Of a stretch of 64,000 bases of DNA, positions 7,979 to 15,990 are shown in pieces. Below the pieces are notes generated by a model. It saw only the letters and a program-made list of their open reading frames with translations. It was not told the DNA's origin and did not search any database. The first letter of the stretch is position 1. Each line of letters opens with the position of its first letter. This DNA is from JAFGGG01 sp964634205 (lineage in GTDB: Bacteria > Spirochaetota > Spirochaetia > SZUA-6 > RPPD01): contig CAZWKE010000010.1 in assembly GCA_964634205.1 (NCBI GenBank), forward strand, positions 1-64,000, written 5' to 3'. The position numbers and the translations under genes were made by a program.

Positions 7979-8746
7979 ATGGCCAAGATTCGTAAATTAA
8001 CTCCCACAGAAATAACCGGTGTCGTCGCAAAAATAAGGAAAAAATACGACGAGTACCATTATAAATATTTTAAATCACTCTCCTATAAACGTGAGTTTGA
8101 AAACCGCTATCTGCATGCTTTAAAAAACAATGTGGATATCTCCAGTTTTCTCTTGGCCGAAATCGATGCCATCGAAGAACTGCTGCACCGGGCTGAAGAA
8201 AAATACCTGAATAAAGAAATTAAAACTACTGAGGTGAAGGAGAAAAGTTTTGCGGACAGGGTCATGGAGGAGAATGTTAAAAAGATACGAAAATATAATG
8301 ACATAAACTTCCATAAGGACGCCAATGAGGAGATACGCAGACTTTTCGGCGCTTTGCATACCCTGGAACAGGAGGTCTGGCCCCGGTTGTATACGGTTTT
8401 AAAGTCTACCAGTTACGCCTTAAGCACCAAGACGATGATGGCCCTGGAAACCCAGCTGCATGAGCTGGGCGGCAGCAGTAAGGAGGGGATCCCGTCAAAA
8501 TTGGAACGTTATGTAACCAGACTCAATCATTTTCCCAGGGATTATACAATGGTCGATAAGGAAGAAAAGAATTATATTCTAGAGGCGGCGTTTATGCTGC
8601 ATGATATTGTTACTGTACTGGAGACGGTAGAGGATAAGAACCCCAATATGGATGATGCAAATAAGGTTATCCTTGAAGGTATTTTGACACATGTAAAGCA
8701 AGTTATTGAAGATTTCCGCTTAAAGGAATTCAAAAAGAAATACTAA
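7979..8746 (+). CDS. Helical protein of unknown function
   Basis: A 255-residue, charged, Lys/Glu-rich protein without signal peptide, membrane segment or cysteine motif. The sequence suggests mostly alpha-helix with coiled-coil potential, for example residues 50-100. I do not recognise the family. It lies between trpA and a thioredoxin gene that begins 11 bases after its stop with a strong AAGGAGGT, so it is probably co-transcribed with thioredoxin. It has its own consensus-like promoter at the end of trpA and therefore need not follow tryptophan control. The ATG at 7979 is the only good N-terminal start; no ribosome-binding site precedes it. Confidence 0.8.
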   Translation: MAKIRKLTPTEITGVVAKIRKKYDEYHYKYFKSLSYKREFENRYLHALKNNVDISSFLLAEIDAIEELLHRAEEKYLNKEIKTTEVKEKSFADRVMEENVKKIRKYNDINFHKDANEEIRRLFGALHTLEQEVWPRLYTVLKSTSYALSTKTMMALETQLHELGGSSKEGIPSKLERYVTRLNHFPRDYTMVDKEEKNYILEAAFMLHDIVTVLETVEDKNPNMDDANKVILEGILTHVKQVIEDFRLKEFKKKY

Positions 8747-8757
8747 GGAGGTATGCA

Positions 8758-9081
8758 GTGGGATCTGAAATTAAAGTCACTAAGGACAATTTTAAGCAGG
8801 AGGTGTTGGAGTCTAAAACAGTCGTATTGACTGATTTCTGGGCCGAGTGGTGTATGCCCTGTAAGATGATGGATCCTGTACTTGAAAAAGTAGCCGAGGA
8901 TTACAGTGATAAGTTGAAGATTGCCAAGATTAATGTTGATGAGGAACAGGATCTTGCCTCCGAATTTAATATTGTCAGTATTCCGACCATGCTTGTTTTT
9001 AAAAACGGTGAAGTGGTGGATAAAAAGGTCGGGGCGGTCCCCAGGCCGGTCATCGACGATCTTTTGACAAAACATTTTTAA
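8758..9081 (+). CDS. trxA: Thioredoxin
   Basis: Small cytoplasmic disulfide reductase of 107 residues with one thioredoxin fold. The redox motif is WCMPC (residues 31-35) instead of the usual WCGPC: Met replaces Gly, which may shift the redox potential. The cis-Pro segment IVSIPTMLVFKNGE is present. Start GTG at 8758 follows AAGGAGGT (8745-8752); an ATG at 8753 is out of frame. Its stop codon overlaps the stop of the convergent lipoprotein gene, leaving no room for a terminator. Confidence 0.95.
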   Translation: MGSEIKVTKDNFKQEVLESKTVVLTDFWAEWCMPCKMMDPVLEKVAEDYSDKLKIAKINVDEEQDLASEFNIVSIPTMLVFKNGEVVDKKVGAVPRPVIDDLLTKHF

Positions 9082-10100
9082 GGACGGTACTGTTCTTCAC
9101 AGTTTTCCTCTCCAAAACTTGACTTACCGGTAGGAACGATATGCCAGTCATTTTTTGAGTCGGTATCGGTGCATTCTCCGGTTCTGCACATGGAACGGGT
9201 CGCGGTTGAATTGTCGGGATTAATGCCGTCCTGGGGCCGGATATCTCCGGAAGAGGCGGCCCATGCTCCGGCGGAAAAAAGGGTGTAGGCTTTTATCTTT
9301 GTTTTATTGCTGCCGAAACCCGCGTAGGCTTCATCCGAATCAGAGGTACGGTTGCTGTAAAGCACCCCGTCGATTATGATCCCCCGGGGTTGGTCGTAAA
9401 GGGACAGCACCCCGTTATTGCCGGACAGCCCCTTACCGTCGGATACCCAAAAATCAAACGCCAGGGGTGAGGCATCCAGTCCGCCGGATTGGGTCTTGTT
9501 CTGAATTTCGTTTATCTCCGCAGGGATATGTTCCGGCTTAAAGTGCAGAAGAATGAAATCCCCTTTTTTTACCGGCATTTTGGGGAAAACAAAGCGGTTT
9601 GTCCAGTTCTCCGCCACCCCCTGATAAAAAGTGAGTCCCGCCATATCTCCGTTTGAAAGTATCTTTAATTCTACCAGGTCCGGATGGGTTTTTGATCCCT
9701 GTGTAGTGAACTCATTTATCTTTATCAGTGGTTTGGCGGGATTAAAGCCGTAAAACACCGCGGCAAAGGAGAGGGAGTTGCTTTCACCGTCAACAGCCAC
9801 GGCTTCAACCGTATATTCCTGCCCCGCAGTCATCGCCTCCGTGTTAATGCTGACCGCATCCGCATCCCGGGTAACATCCCGGACCGAAAGGGCGGGACTG
9901 ATACTCAGTGAGTCGCTCTGCAGGAAGGCCGGTTCGTCAAATTCAATCCTTATCTCGGTACGGCTTGTCGCGGTGATGCCCCGAAACCGCGGTGGATACA
10001 TGTCGGTTTCTTGGGGAACACCCAGATCGGACACCGGTCCGCAGGAAAATATAAGGCAAGCCAAACTTGCCGGCAGTAAACCAATCATTTTTCTCATCAT
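9078..10100 (-). CDS. Lipoprotein with Ig-like and probable lamin-tail-like domains
   Basis: 340 residues. The N-terminus has a signal peptide ending in a lipobox-like LIFSC, so Cys20 is probably acylated; relaxed lipoboxes are usual in spirochaetes. Residues about 35-115 look like a bacterial Ig-like domain (EIRIEFDEPAF, then a beta-rich stretch ending in VEAVAVDGESN). Residues about 125-280 (IKINEFTTQGSKTHPDLVELKIL onward, with GVLSLYD) resemble a lamin-tail domain; that assignment is tentative. The protein is probably exported to the cell envelope. AAAGGAG lies just before the ATG at 10100. The gene converges on thioredoxin with overlapping stops. Confidence 0.75.
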   Translation of the reverse strand: MMRKMIGLLPASLACLIFSCGPVSDLGVPQETDMYPPRFRGITATSRTEIRIEFDEPAFLQSDSLSISPALSVRDVTRDADAVSINTEAMTAGQEYTVEAVAVDGESNSLSFAAVFYGFNPAKPLIKINEFTTQGSKTHPDLVELKILSNGDMAGLTFYQGVAENWTNRFVFPKMPVKKGDFILLHFKPEHIPAEINEIQNKTQSGGLDASPLAFDFWVSDGKGLSGNNGVLSLYDQPRGIIIDGVLYSNRTSDSDEAYAGFGSNKTKIKAYTLFSAGAWAASSGDIRPQDGINPDNSTATRSMCRTGECTDTDSKNDWHIVPTGKSSFGEENCEEQYRP

Positions 10101-10155
10101 TGTTCTCCTTTTGCTGTTTATTAAGTAATACGCGTTTTATTTTTGTTTTGCTTTC

Positions 10156-10184
10156 TTGCCACAAAAAAAAAATATATTTATACT
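10156..10184 (+). promoter_or_regulatory. Promoter of the cyclic-nucleotide-binding regulator
   Basis: TTGCCA (10156-10161), 17-base spacer containing an A10 run, TATACT (10179-10184). Transcription would start near 10191, leaving a leader of about 29 bases that carries the AAAAGGAGG site. Confidence 0.65.
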
Positions 10185-10219
10185 TAAGGTCGTGATAAAA
10201 AGGAGGCCGGAAGCAGAAT

Positions 10220-10840
10220 ATGGGAGAAAAATCTTTAATATTTGAAAATTTCGGGAAGGTACTGTCAAAAGGTGAAATGGTCTGTAAAGAAGGGGACAGC
10301 GGCAAGACCATGTACATTATTCAGCAGGGCAAGGTCAAAATCACCAAGAATATCGGCGGAAAAGAGTATATTTTGGCGGTACTCGGCAAGGGTGAGTTCT
10401 TTGGCGAAATGGCGCTTGTATCAAGAATAAAACGTACGGCCACAGTGGTTACCCTTTCGGACGTGGAACTCCTGGAGTTTGACCGCAGCGGTTTTTTAAA
10501 TCTTATGCAAAAAAATGCGGAAATCGCCGTGAATATGATTGATAAACTTTGCAGGCGGCTTCATAATGCCAATCTGAAACTCAAGCACCTGGTTCCCCAT
10601 TATGATAGGGGGTTGGTCTCCATCAGCCTATATTATGCCTATAAGGAGCAGGACAAGGAGTCCGATACGTTAAACTACAATACAATTCTGGAAGAGATCG
10701 GTATTGAGCTTGATATTCCCAAGGTACGCGTCACTGAAATCATCGGTGAACTGGAAAAACAGGGAGTGGTGAAAATTAAAGGTGACAAGTTGGTTTTGGC
10801 GAATGAGGAGACGCTGCGCTCTATCACCGAAATGATCTGA
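10220..10840 (+). CDS. Crp/Fnr-type cyclic-nucleotide-binding regulator
   Basis: 206 residues. Residues about 8-115 are a cyclic-nucleotide-binding beta-roll. Its phosphate-binding cassette GEFFGEMALV...RTATV keeps Gly62-Glu63 and Arg72-Thr73, the residues that hold the ribose and cyclic phosphate, so ligand binding is plausible. A connecting helix follows (IAVNMIDKLCRRLHNAN). Residues about 150-206 resemble a small winged helix (YNTILEEIGIE...VRVTEIIGELEKQGVVKIKGDKLVL), although it is a diverged DNA-binding domain. AAAAGGAGG precedes the ATG. It sits 137 bases before glmS, which has its own promoter. Ligand and targets are unknown. Confidence 0.8.
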   Translation: MGEKSLIFENFGKVLSKGEMVCKEGDSGKTMYIIQQGKVKITKNIGGKEYILAVLGKGEFFGEMALVSRIKRTATVVTLSDVELLEFDRSGFLNLMQKNAEIAVNMIDKLCRRLHNANLKLKHLVPHYDRGLVSISLYYAYKEQDKESDTLNYNTILEEIGIELDIPKVRVTEIIGELEKQGVVKIKGDKLVLANEETLRSITEMI

Positions 10841-10890
10841 TTACTTTGCGGCCACAGTATTTCCATATTTTAAACATATTATTAATAATA

Positions 10891-10920
10891 TTGATATTTA
10901 TCCTGTACTAAGGGTATACT
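10891..10920 (+). promoter_or_regulatory. Promoter of glmS
   Basis: TTGATA (10891-10896), 18-base spacer, TATACT (10915-10920). The remaining leader is about 50 bases, too short for a glmS ribozyme. Confidence 0.65.
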
Positions 10921-10977
10921 TTCGTTATCAAGAATATTTCCGGCCTAAAACACCAAGACGAGGAAGGGGATCAAATT

Positions 10978-12801
10978 ATGTGCGGAATAATCGGCTACTG
11001 CGGGCCCAGACCCGCCGCTCAAATTCTTTTGGAAGGCTTAAAAAGACTGGAGTACCGCGGCTATGACTCGGCCGGCATCTGTGTGGGGAATAACGGGTCG
11101 TTTACCATCATAAAAAAGACGGGCAAGATAAAAGATCTGAAAGCGGCCGTGCCGGAAGACCTGAAGGGCATGTACGGGATAGGCCATACCCGCTGGGCGA
11201 CACACGGCGGGGTCACCGACGCTAATGCACATCCGCATACGGATATGAGCGGAAAGATCGTGATTGCGCACAATGGTATTATCGAAAACTTCAGTGTGCT
11301 GAAAGCCAAACTTGAGTCCGAGGGGATCGTGTTCAAAACCGAAACCGACTCGGAAGTCCTGGCACATCTCATCTCTCAGAATTATAAAGGGAATCTGGAA
11401 CAGGCGGTGAAGGAGTCTCTGATCCTTATTGAGGGAACATACGGAATTGTCTGCGTGCATATCGACGAACCCTTTAAGATTGTGGGCGCGCGTAACGGTT
11501 CCCCACTGGTGATAGGGATCGGAGATGATGAAATGTTTCTGGCCTCCGATGTGACCCCCATTCTGGCACATACAAAACAGGTTGTGTACCTGGAAGACGG
11601 TGAGGTAGTCACGGTGACCTGCGAGGACTACCATATCACGGATTTGAACGATCGTCCCGTAAACAAAAAAATCGATGAGATTACCTGGGAGTTACAGCAG
11701 ATCGAAAAGGGCGGGTTTGCCCATTTTATGGAAAAGGAAATATTTGAGCAGCCCGAATCCATTACCCGTGCCTACCGGGGCAGGACCGAAAGCGAACAGG
11801 CCACGGCCAAACTGGGGGGGCTTAACCTGTCTACAAAGGAGCTTCTCAATATCGAACGGATCAAAATAATCGCTGCCGGAACCTCGTTTCACGCGGGATT
11901 GGTAGCGGCCTACCTGCTGGAATTCACGGCACGCGTTCCCTGTGTAGCGGAGTTGGCCTCCGAGGTACGGTACCGCAATCCATTGGTGGAACGCAATACG
12001 CTTTATTTCGCCGTCTCACAATCGGGTGAGACAGCGGATACCCTGTATGCCATGCGCGAACTGCAGCGCAAGGGGGCAACGGTACTGGGGATCTGTAATG
12101 TAGTCGGCTCCACCATCGCCCGTGAGTCCGACGGTGGGGTGTACATTCATTCCGGACCGGAGATTGCGGTCGCTTCCACCAAGGCCTTTACCTCTCAAAT
12201 CACTGCCCTCTACCTCTTTAATCTTATTCTGGCAAGAATGCGGCACATGTCTTTTGAATCCGGGGAATGGTACCTTAAAAATATTCAGGAAATTCCGCAG
12301 CATATACAAAAGATACTGGACAAAGCCTCAGAATTAAAAAATATGGCAAAACGTTATGCCGATTACAAGGATTTTCTCTTTTTAGGCAGGGGGATCAACT
12401 ATCCCGTGGCTTTGGAGGGGGCCTTGAAACTGAAGGAGATCTCCTACATACACGCTGAAGGCTACAGCGCCGCGGAGATAAAGCACGGCCCGATTGCCCT
12501 GATCAACGAAGAGACGCCCAGTGTCTTTCTAGTTCCCGATGACCGCCTGCGGGATAAGGTGATTTCGAACATGAAAGAGGTGAAGGCGCGCAGGGGAAAG
12601 GTCATTGCCGTCTGTAATGACGGGGATGACGAAATAAAGGAGATTGCGGACGATTTTTTTTCGGTCCCAAAGATACCGGCGATTTTTAGTCCCTATGTAA
12701 TGGTGTTACCGTTACAGCTCTTTGCCTATTATTGCGCCGTGGAACTGGGCAGGGACGTGGACCAGCCGCGTAACCTGGCAAAAAGTGTTACGGTAGAGTA
12801 G
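10978..12801 (+). CDS. glmS: Glutamine-fructose-6-phosphate aminotransferase (isomerising)
   Basis: Makes glucosamine-6-phosphate from fructose-6-phosphate and glutamine, the entry to peptidoglycan amino sugars. 607 residues, normal length. Cys2 (MCGIIGYCG) becomes the N-terminal nucleophile of the class II glutaminase after Met removal; GHTRWATHG and AHNGIIENF also belong to this domain. Two SIS sugar-isomerase domains follow, with SQSGETADT and the C-terminal segment ending KSVTVE. AGGAAGGGG lies upstream of the ATG. No ribozyme or riboswitch is visible in the short leader. Confidence 0.97.
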   Translation: MCGIIGYCGPRPAAQILLEGLKRLEYRGYDSAGICVGNNGSFTIIKKTGKIKDLKAAVPEDLKGMYGIGHTRWATHGGVTDANAHPHTDMSGKIVIAHNGIIENFSVLKAKLESEGIVFKTETDSEVLAHLISQNYKGNLEQAVKESLILIEGTYGIVCVHIDEPFKIVGARNGSPLVIGIGDDEMFLASDVTPILAHTKQVVYLEDGEVVTVTCEDYHITDLNDRPVNKKIDEITWELQQIEKGGFAHFMEKEIFEQPESITRAYRGRTESEQATAKLGGLNLSTKELLNIERIKIIAAGTSFHAGLVAAYLLEFTARVPCVAELASEVRYRNPLVERNTLYFAVSQSGETADTLYAMRELQRKGATVLGICNVVGSTIARESDGGVYIHSGPEIAVASTKAFTSQITALYLFNLILARMRHMSFESGEWYLKNIQEIPQHIQKILDKASELKNMAKRYADYKDFLFLGRGINYPVALEGALKLKEISYIHAEGYSAAEIKHGPIALINEETPSVFLVPDDRLRDKVISNMKEVKARRGKVIAVCNDGDDEIKEIADDFFSVPKIPAIFSPYVMVLPLQLFAYYCAVELGRDVDQPRNLAKSVTVE

Positions 12802-12881
12802 CTTCCCTCCCGGCTTCGGGCTTCAAACTATGCTCTCTTACTTAACACCCCGGGGTTCTGCACCGATTATATTAATGTAGT

Positions 12882-13988
12882 ATGAAAAAAAACCTGCTCT
12901 GCATCCTGTTTCTTTCCTTCCTGCTGTATGACGTTGCCGCACAGGTCGATTTATCACTCAGTCCTGATGATATTATTATCGAACAGGCAGCCCAAGGCGG
13001 ATATCACCTGTGGATCCGTAAAAAACCGGATATCGCCTCGGTTCTGATTACGGAATCATCAGCCGATCCCAAAAAGAGACTGCATTCATACGCCCTGCGC
13101 AGCAGTTCCTATAATCCCATTAATGGTGATGAAAAGAGAATGTTAAACGGAGAGTTCCTGAAGAAGGGATTGTACTCACTTATCGATTCCACCCCGGAAC
13201 CGTATCCGAAGCTGGGACAGGCATTCCATATATTGATACCCTTTGTGGTTGTTTACGGGTACCCGTGGTCGCGTACGGGTGAGATGCAGGTAGTGAATAA
13301 AACCTTTTTAAACATCCGCTGTTTTGCCAAACCGTACGCGGATTATTCCGGTGGTTATATGGACAATCCGTTTGAGATGCGTATTATACAAAGACCGTTT
13401 ACCGGAGCGGCGGAAAATACCTATATCCCGGAAACACTGACGGCGTTGCGTACCATCGCCAAAAACGGTGGGGGAGAGGCCCTGGTTTCAAGGGGCAAGG
13501 AGGATCTTCTCCCCAAACTGGAACAGATCCTGCAAACCGTACCGGACGGGAGTCTCGATTTGGTACTGGCCATAGATACCACGCAGAGCATGGAAAATGA
13601 TATCAGCTACGTAAAAAAGGGGCTTGTGGGCCTTGTGAAAAAGTATTTTAAGGTGTATACACCCCTGCGTATCGGGATCCTTTATTATAGAGATTATTTT
13701 GAACTGTATATGTTAAAACCGTTTCCCTTTTCGAGTGACGCGGCTAAAATTCAAAAAATCATCAATGCCGCGAGAGTACACGGCGGCACGGATACTCCGG
13801 AAGCGGTGTATGAAGCACTCTATGCCGGTATTCACACATATTCGTGGCAGGCGGAACACCGACTCATTATTCTGATCGGAGACGCCCCGCCGCATCCAAG
13901 ACCGAGAGGATATGTTACTGCTGATATGGTATTCAAAGACGCGAAAGACATGGGGATCATCATTCACACCATCATTCTTCCGCAGTAA
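12882..13988 (+). CDS. Exported von Willebrand factor A domain protein
   Basis: 368 residues with an N-terminal signal peptide (hydrophobic to about residue 20, DVAAQ at the likely cleavage site). Residues 50-190 are a beta-rich region that I do not recognise. Residues about 226-368 form a VWA domain: Asp232, Thr234 and Ser236 (DTTQS) make the first part of the metal-ion-dependent adhesion site, with GGTDTPEA as the conserved Thr/Asp loop. Probably a periplasmic or surface protein that binds a partner through a metal ion. TATATT (12868-12873) lies eight bases before the ATG and there is no Shine-Dalgarno, so a leaderless transcript is likely. The 80 bases after glmS hold short GC palindromes but no T-run terminator. 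Confidence 0.8.
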   Translation: MKKNLLCILFLSFLLYDVAAQVDLSLSPDDIIIEQAAQGGYHLWIRKKPDIASVLITESSADPKKRLHSYALRSSSYNPINGDEKRMLNGEFLKKGLYSLIDSTPEPYPKLGQAFHILIPFVVVYGYPWSRTGEMQVVNKTFLNIRCFAKPYADYSGGYMDNPFEMRIIQRPFTGAAENTYIPETLTALRTIAKNGGGEALVSRGKEDLLPKLEQILQTVPDGSLDLVLAIDTTQSMENDISYVKKGLVGLVKKYFKVYTPLRIGILYYRDYFELYMLKPFPFSSDAAKIQKIINAARVHGGTDTPEAVYEALYAGIHTYSWQAEHRLIILIGDAPPHPRPRGYVTADMVFKDAKDMGIIIHTIILPQ

Positions 13989-13992
13989 CGAG

Positions 13993-14403
13993 TTATTTTT
14001 TCATGGATTTTTCTATATTGGTAATTACCCTTTGCGTCAGGGTTTTCGGTGCCGGTGGTAAGGTCCCGGAAGTATCGGAATCATACCGCGCCAAAATATC
14101 TTTGAACATACCAAGGGCCTTTTCATTCTCGCCTTTTTTATGATACAGCATGGCTATTTCATATTCGGCCCATATGCCCTTTTCGATATTATTCGGGTAT
14201 TTTTTAAGAAATATCTGGTAATAGGAAATGGCAACATCATAGCAATTTTTCTGGGATGCAATTTCGGCCTTCTGAAAATATTCGGCCGGCAACATGTTAT
14301 CGGAAATGACCAGATTACAGCTTTCGCAGGATACAAACAATATTCCCACGGCAAAGAGAAAGATTATTCCGGGGACGATTCTCTTAATGCGTGTATATCT
14401 CAT
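13993..14403 (-). CDS. TPR-like lipoprotein
   Basis: About 136 residues when started at the ATG at 14403, which places the signal peptide IVPGIIFLFAVGILFVSC correctly, with the acylated Cys at about residue 26. A longer in-frame reading to 14484 runs through the upstream gene and is unlikely. The mature part holds one or two TPR-like helical hairpins (AEYFQKAEIASQKNCYDVA, then AEYEIAMLYHKKGENEKALGMF). Such small envelope lipoproteins often act as assembly partners, but no specific role can be assigned. It overlaps the end of the upstream Cys-rich gene by about 20 bases, so both are co-transcribed. Confidence 0.7.
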   Translation of the reverse strand: MRYTRIKRIVPGIIFLFAVGILFVSCESCNLVISDNMLPAEYFQKAEIASQKNCYDVAISYYQIFLKKYPNNIEKGIWAEYEIAMLYHKKGENEKALGMFKDILARYDSDTSGTLPPAPKTLTQRVITNIEKSMKK

Positions 14404-14692
14404 CTTTAATTGGAAGACACTTTTTGAGTTCTTTAAGGAATTCCTTCGGTTCACCCATCGGTTCATAGCTTTCACAATTCTCACAACTCCGTCTTGCTAC
14501 CGTAAAGTATTTGTAAAATTTTTCTTCACCAAGCTTCTTTTTCCATTTACCTGCATCACAGCGTACTCTGAGGTAGAACTGGCTTCCGTCTCCGACCGCA
14601 ACCTTAATCAGTTTGCAGTGGATACAGTTTGCACAGTAGACTTTATCCGCAAATACGTCCTCCAAGGCTTTGGGTATATTCCCGTTTGCCAT
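14384..14692 (-). CDS. Small cysteine-rich protein of unknown function
   Basis: 102 residues from the ATG at 14692, which has GGAGG five bases upstream; a GTG four codons earlier overlaps that ribosome-binding site. Cysteines are arranged as CANCIHC (CxxCxxC), a single Cys in VRCDAG, CENC (CxxC) and one near the C-terminus, suggesting a zinc-ribbon-like fold or possibly an iron-sulfur site. The rest is basic and soluble with no signal peptide. I do not recognise the family. It is the first gene of a two-gene unit with the TPR lipoprotein and has a promoter with an internal inverted repeat. Confidence 0.7.
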   Translation of the reverse strand: MANGNIPKALEDVFADKVYCANCIHCKLIKVAVGDGSQFYLRVRCDAGKWKKKLGEEKFYKYFTVARRSCENCESYEPMGEPKEFLKELKKCLPIKDEIYTH

Positions 14693-14723
14693 CGTTACCT
14701 CCACTTCTACTGTCCGGTTTGTT

Positions 14724-14753
14724 ATACTAACATGATCGACTCATGTCTGTCAA
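14724..14753 (-). promoter_or_regulatory. Promoter with inverted repeat in its spacer
   Basis: On the minus strand TTGACA (14753-14748), 18-base spacer, TAGTAT (14729-14724). Between the boxes lies ACATGA-TCGAC-TCATGT (14730-14746), a perfect 6-bp inverted repeat, well placed for a repressor that would block RNA polymerase. Confidence 0.5.
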
Positions 14754-14805
14754 TAGTTTAGGAAATCCTTATATTGTTATAGTAATATATTCGATTTGGA
14801 GTTTT

Positions 14806-15990
14806 TCAGTGATTGCTGACCCACCCCTGTAGGATTTTCTGGATGAGCGTATGTCCTTCGTTTATCAGCAGATGCCGGTCTGCGGCCGCCTTCTCTGAAA
14901 AAACGGGAGGAGCGACCGGTTCGGTACGGGTATGATCCAGCAGGACAAAAGGAACAGGATCGGCGGTATGTGTTCTGATCACGCATGGTGTAGGATGATC
15001 GGGAAGTACCAGCAATGACCACTGTGCCGCCGAATGATGCAGTGCATCAAGAATAGGTTTTATGATCGATTTATCAATCTTTTCCAGAGCCTGCTTTTTT
15101 TCATGCGCGTCACCTTTATGCCCTGCCTCGTCCGGTGCTTCAACATGAACGCAGACTACGTCATACTCTTCTATCGCCTTTATTGCCGCGAGGCCTTTAC
15201 CGTGGTAATCGGTATGAAAATCGCCGGTGGCCCCCGGCACCTCTATGATATCCCAGCCGATGAGTCTGGCCAAACCGCGGACCAGATCTACCGCCGTGAT
15301 CACGGCGCCTTTTTTGGAAAAACGGCGGAAGAAGGAAGGAAGGAGCGGTTTCTTCCCCTGGCCCCACAACCAGATATGCGTGGCGTCGTGGTTATTCTCC
15401 CGGGCAAGGATGGTTGCGCTCCATTCTATCAGTGCACGAAGATCCTTTCCCCCCTGTCCTTTGGGAAGAAAATCTGAGATGTCCTTTTCAAGGATATCAT
15501 GGGGGGGGACGGTCTGTACCGTAATATCGTGGTCCAGGCTCATCAGGTTTCGGTAACTCACTCCCGGATAAAACCTGACCCCGGGAAGCGGGCAGTCTTT
15601 GTTCAGCAGCTTGATGAGTGTTTCCGCCTTCCGGCTGGTAATATTACCCGCCGAATGGTCTTTCATGATATTGTTTTTTATGGTTACCAGGTTGCAGCGA
15701 AACACCCAGTCATCGGGATCTAGCTGCAGTTCCTGTGCTTCGGCTTCAATAGGGGCACGGCCGGTATAATATTTCCCCGGATCGTATCCCAGGAGCGACA
15801 TAATCGCCACATCCGAGCCGGGTGACATCCCCTCGGGTATCATATGTACGCTGCCCATGATTCCCCGGGCAGCCATCCAATCCAGCGTAGGAATATGTGC
15901 CGCTTCGAGTGGAGTGGAATTATCAAGATCAGCTACGGGATTATCGGCCGCGCCGTCGATGATTACGATGATATATTTAGTATTCTTCAT
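14806..15990 (-). CDS. ApgM-like alkaline-phosphatase-superfamily enzyme, probable homoserine kinase
   Basis: 394 residues related to archaeal-type cofactor-independent phosphoglycerate mutase. Metal and catalytic segments are intact: DGAADNP near the N-terminus, the Ser nucleophile in PGSDVAIMSLLGYDP, HVEAPDEAGHKGD and LPDHPTPC. The start at 15990 has GGAGG four bases upstream and lies within the last codons of hom, so the two genes are translationally coupled. In Bacteroides and some other bacteria members of this family work as the homoserine kinase of threonine synthesis. Coupling to hom and the absence of a classical thrB nearby support that role here. Glycolytic phosphoglycerate mutase remains the alternative. 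Confidence 0.8.
   Translation of the reverse strand: MKNTKYIIVIIDGAADNPVADLDNSTPLEAAHIPTLDWMAARGIMGSVHMIPEGMSPGSDVAIMSLLGYDPGKYYTGRAPIEAEAQELQLDPDDWVFRCNLVTIKNNIMKDHSAGNITSRKAETLIKLLNKDCPLPGVRFYPGVSYRNLMSLDHDITVQTVPPHDILEKDISDFLPKGQGGKDLRALIEWSATILARENNHDATHIWLWGQGKKPLLPSFFRRFSKKGAVITAVDLVRGLARLIGWDIIEVPGATGDFHTDYHGKGLAAIKAIEEYDVVCVHVEAPDEAGHKGDAHEKKQALEKIDKSIIKPILDALHHSAAQWSLLVLPDHPTPCVIRTHTADPVPFVLLDHTRTEPVAPPVFSEKAAADRHLLINEGHTLIQKILQGWVSNH

Noticed and set aside
10841..10977. glmS ribozyme upstream of glmS
   Set aside because: Only about 50 bases remain after the predicted transcription start, too short for the ribozyme core.
12802..12881. Intrinsic terminator after glmS
   Set aside because: Short GC palindromes are present (CCCGGCTTCGGG, CCCCGGGG) but no T-run follows either of them.
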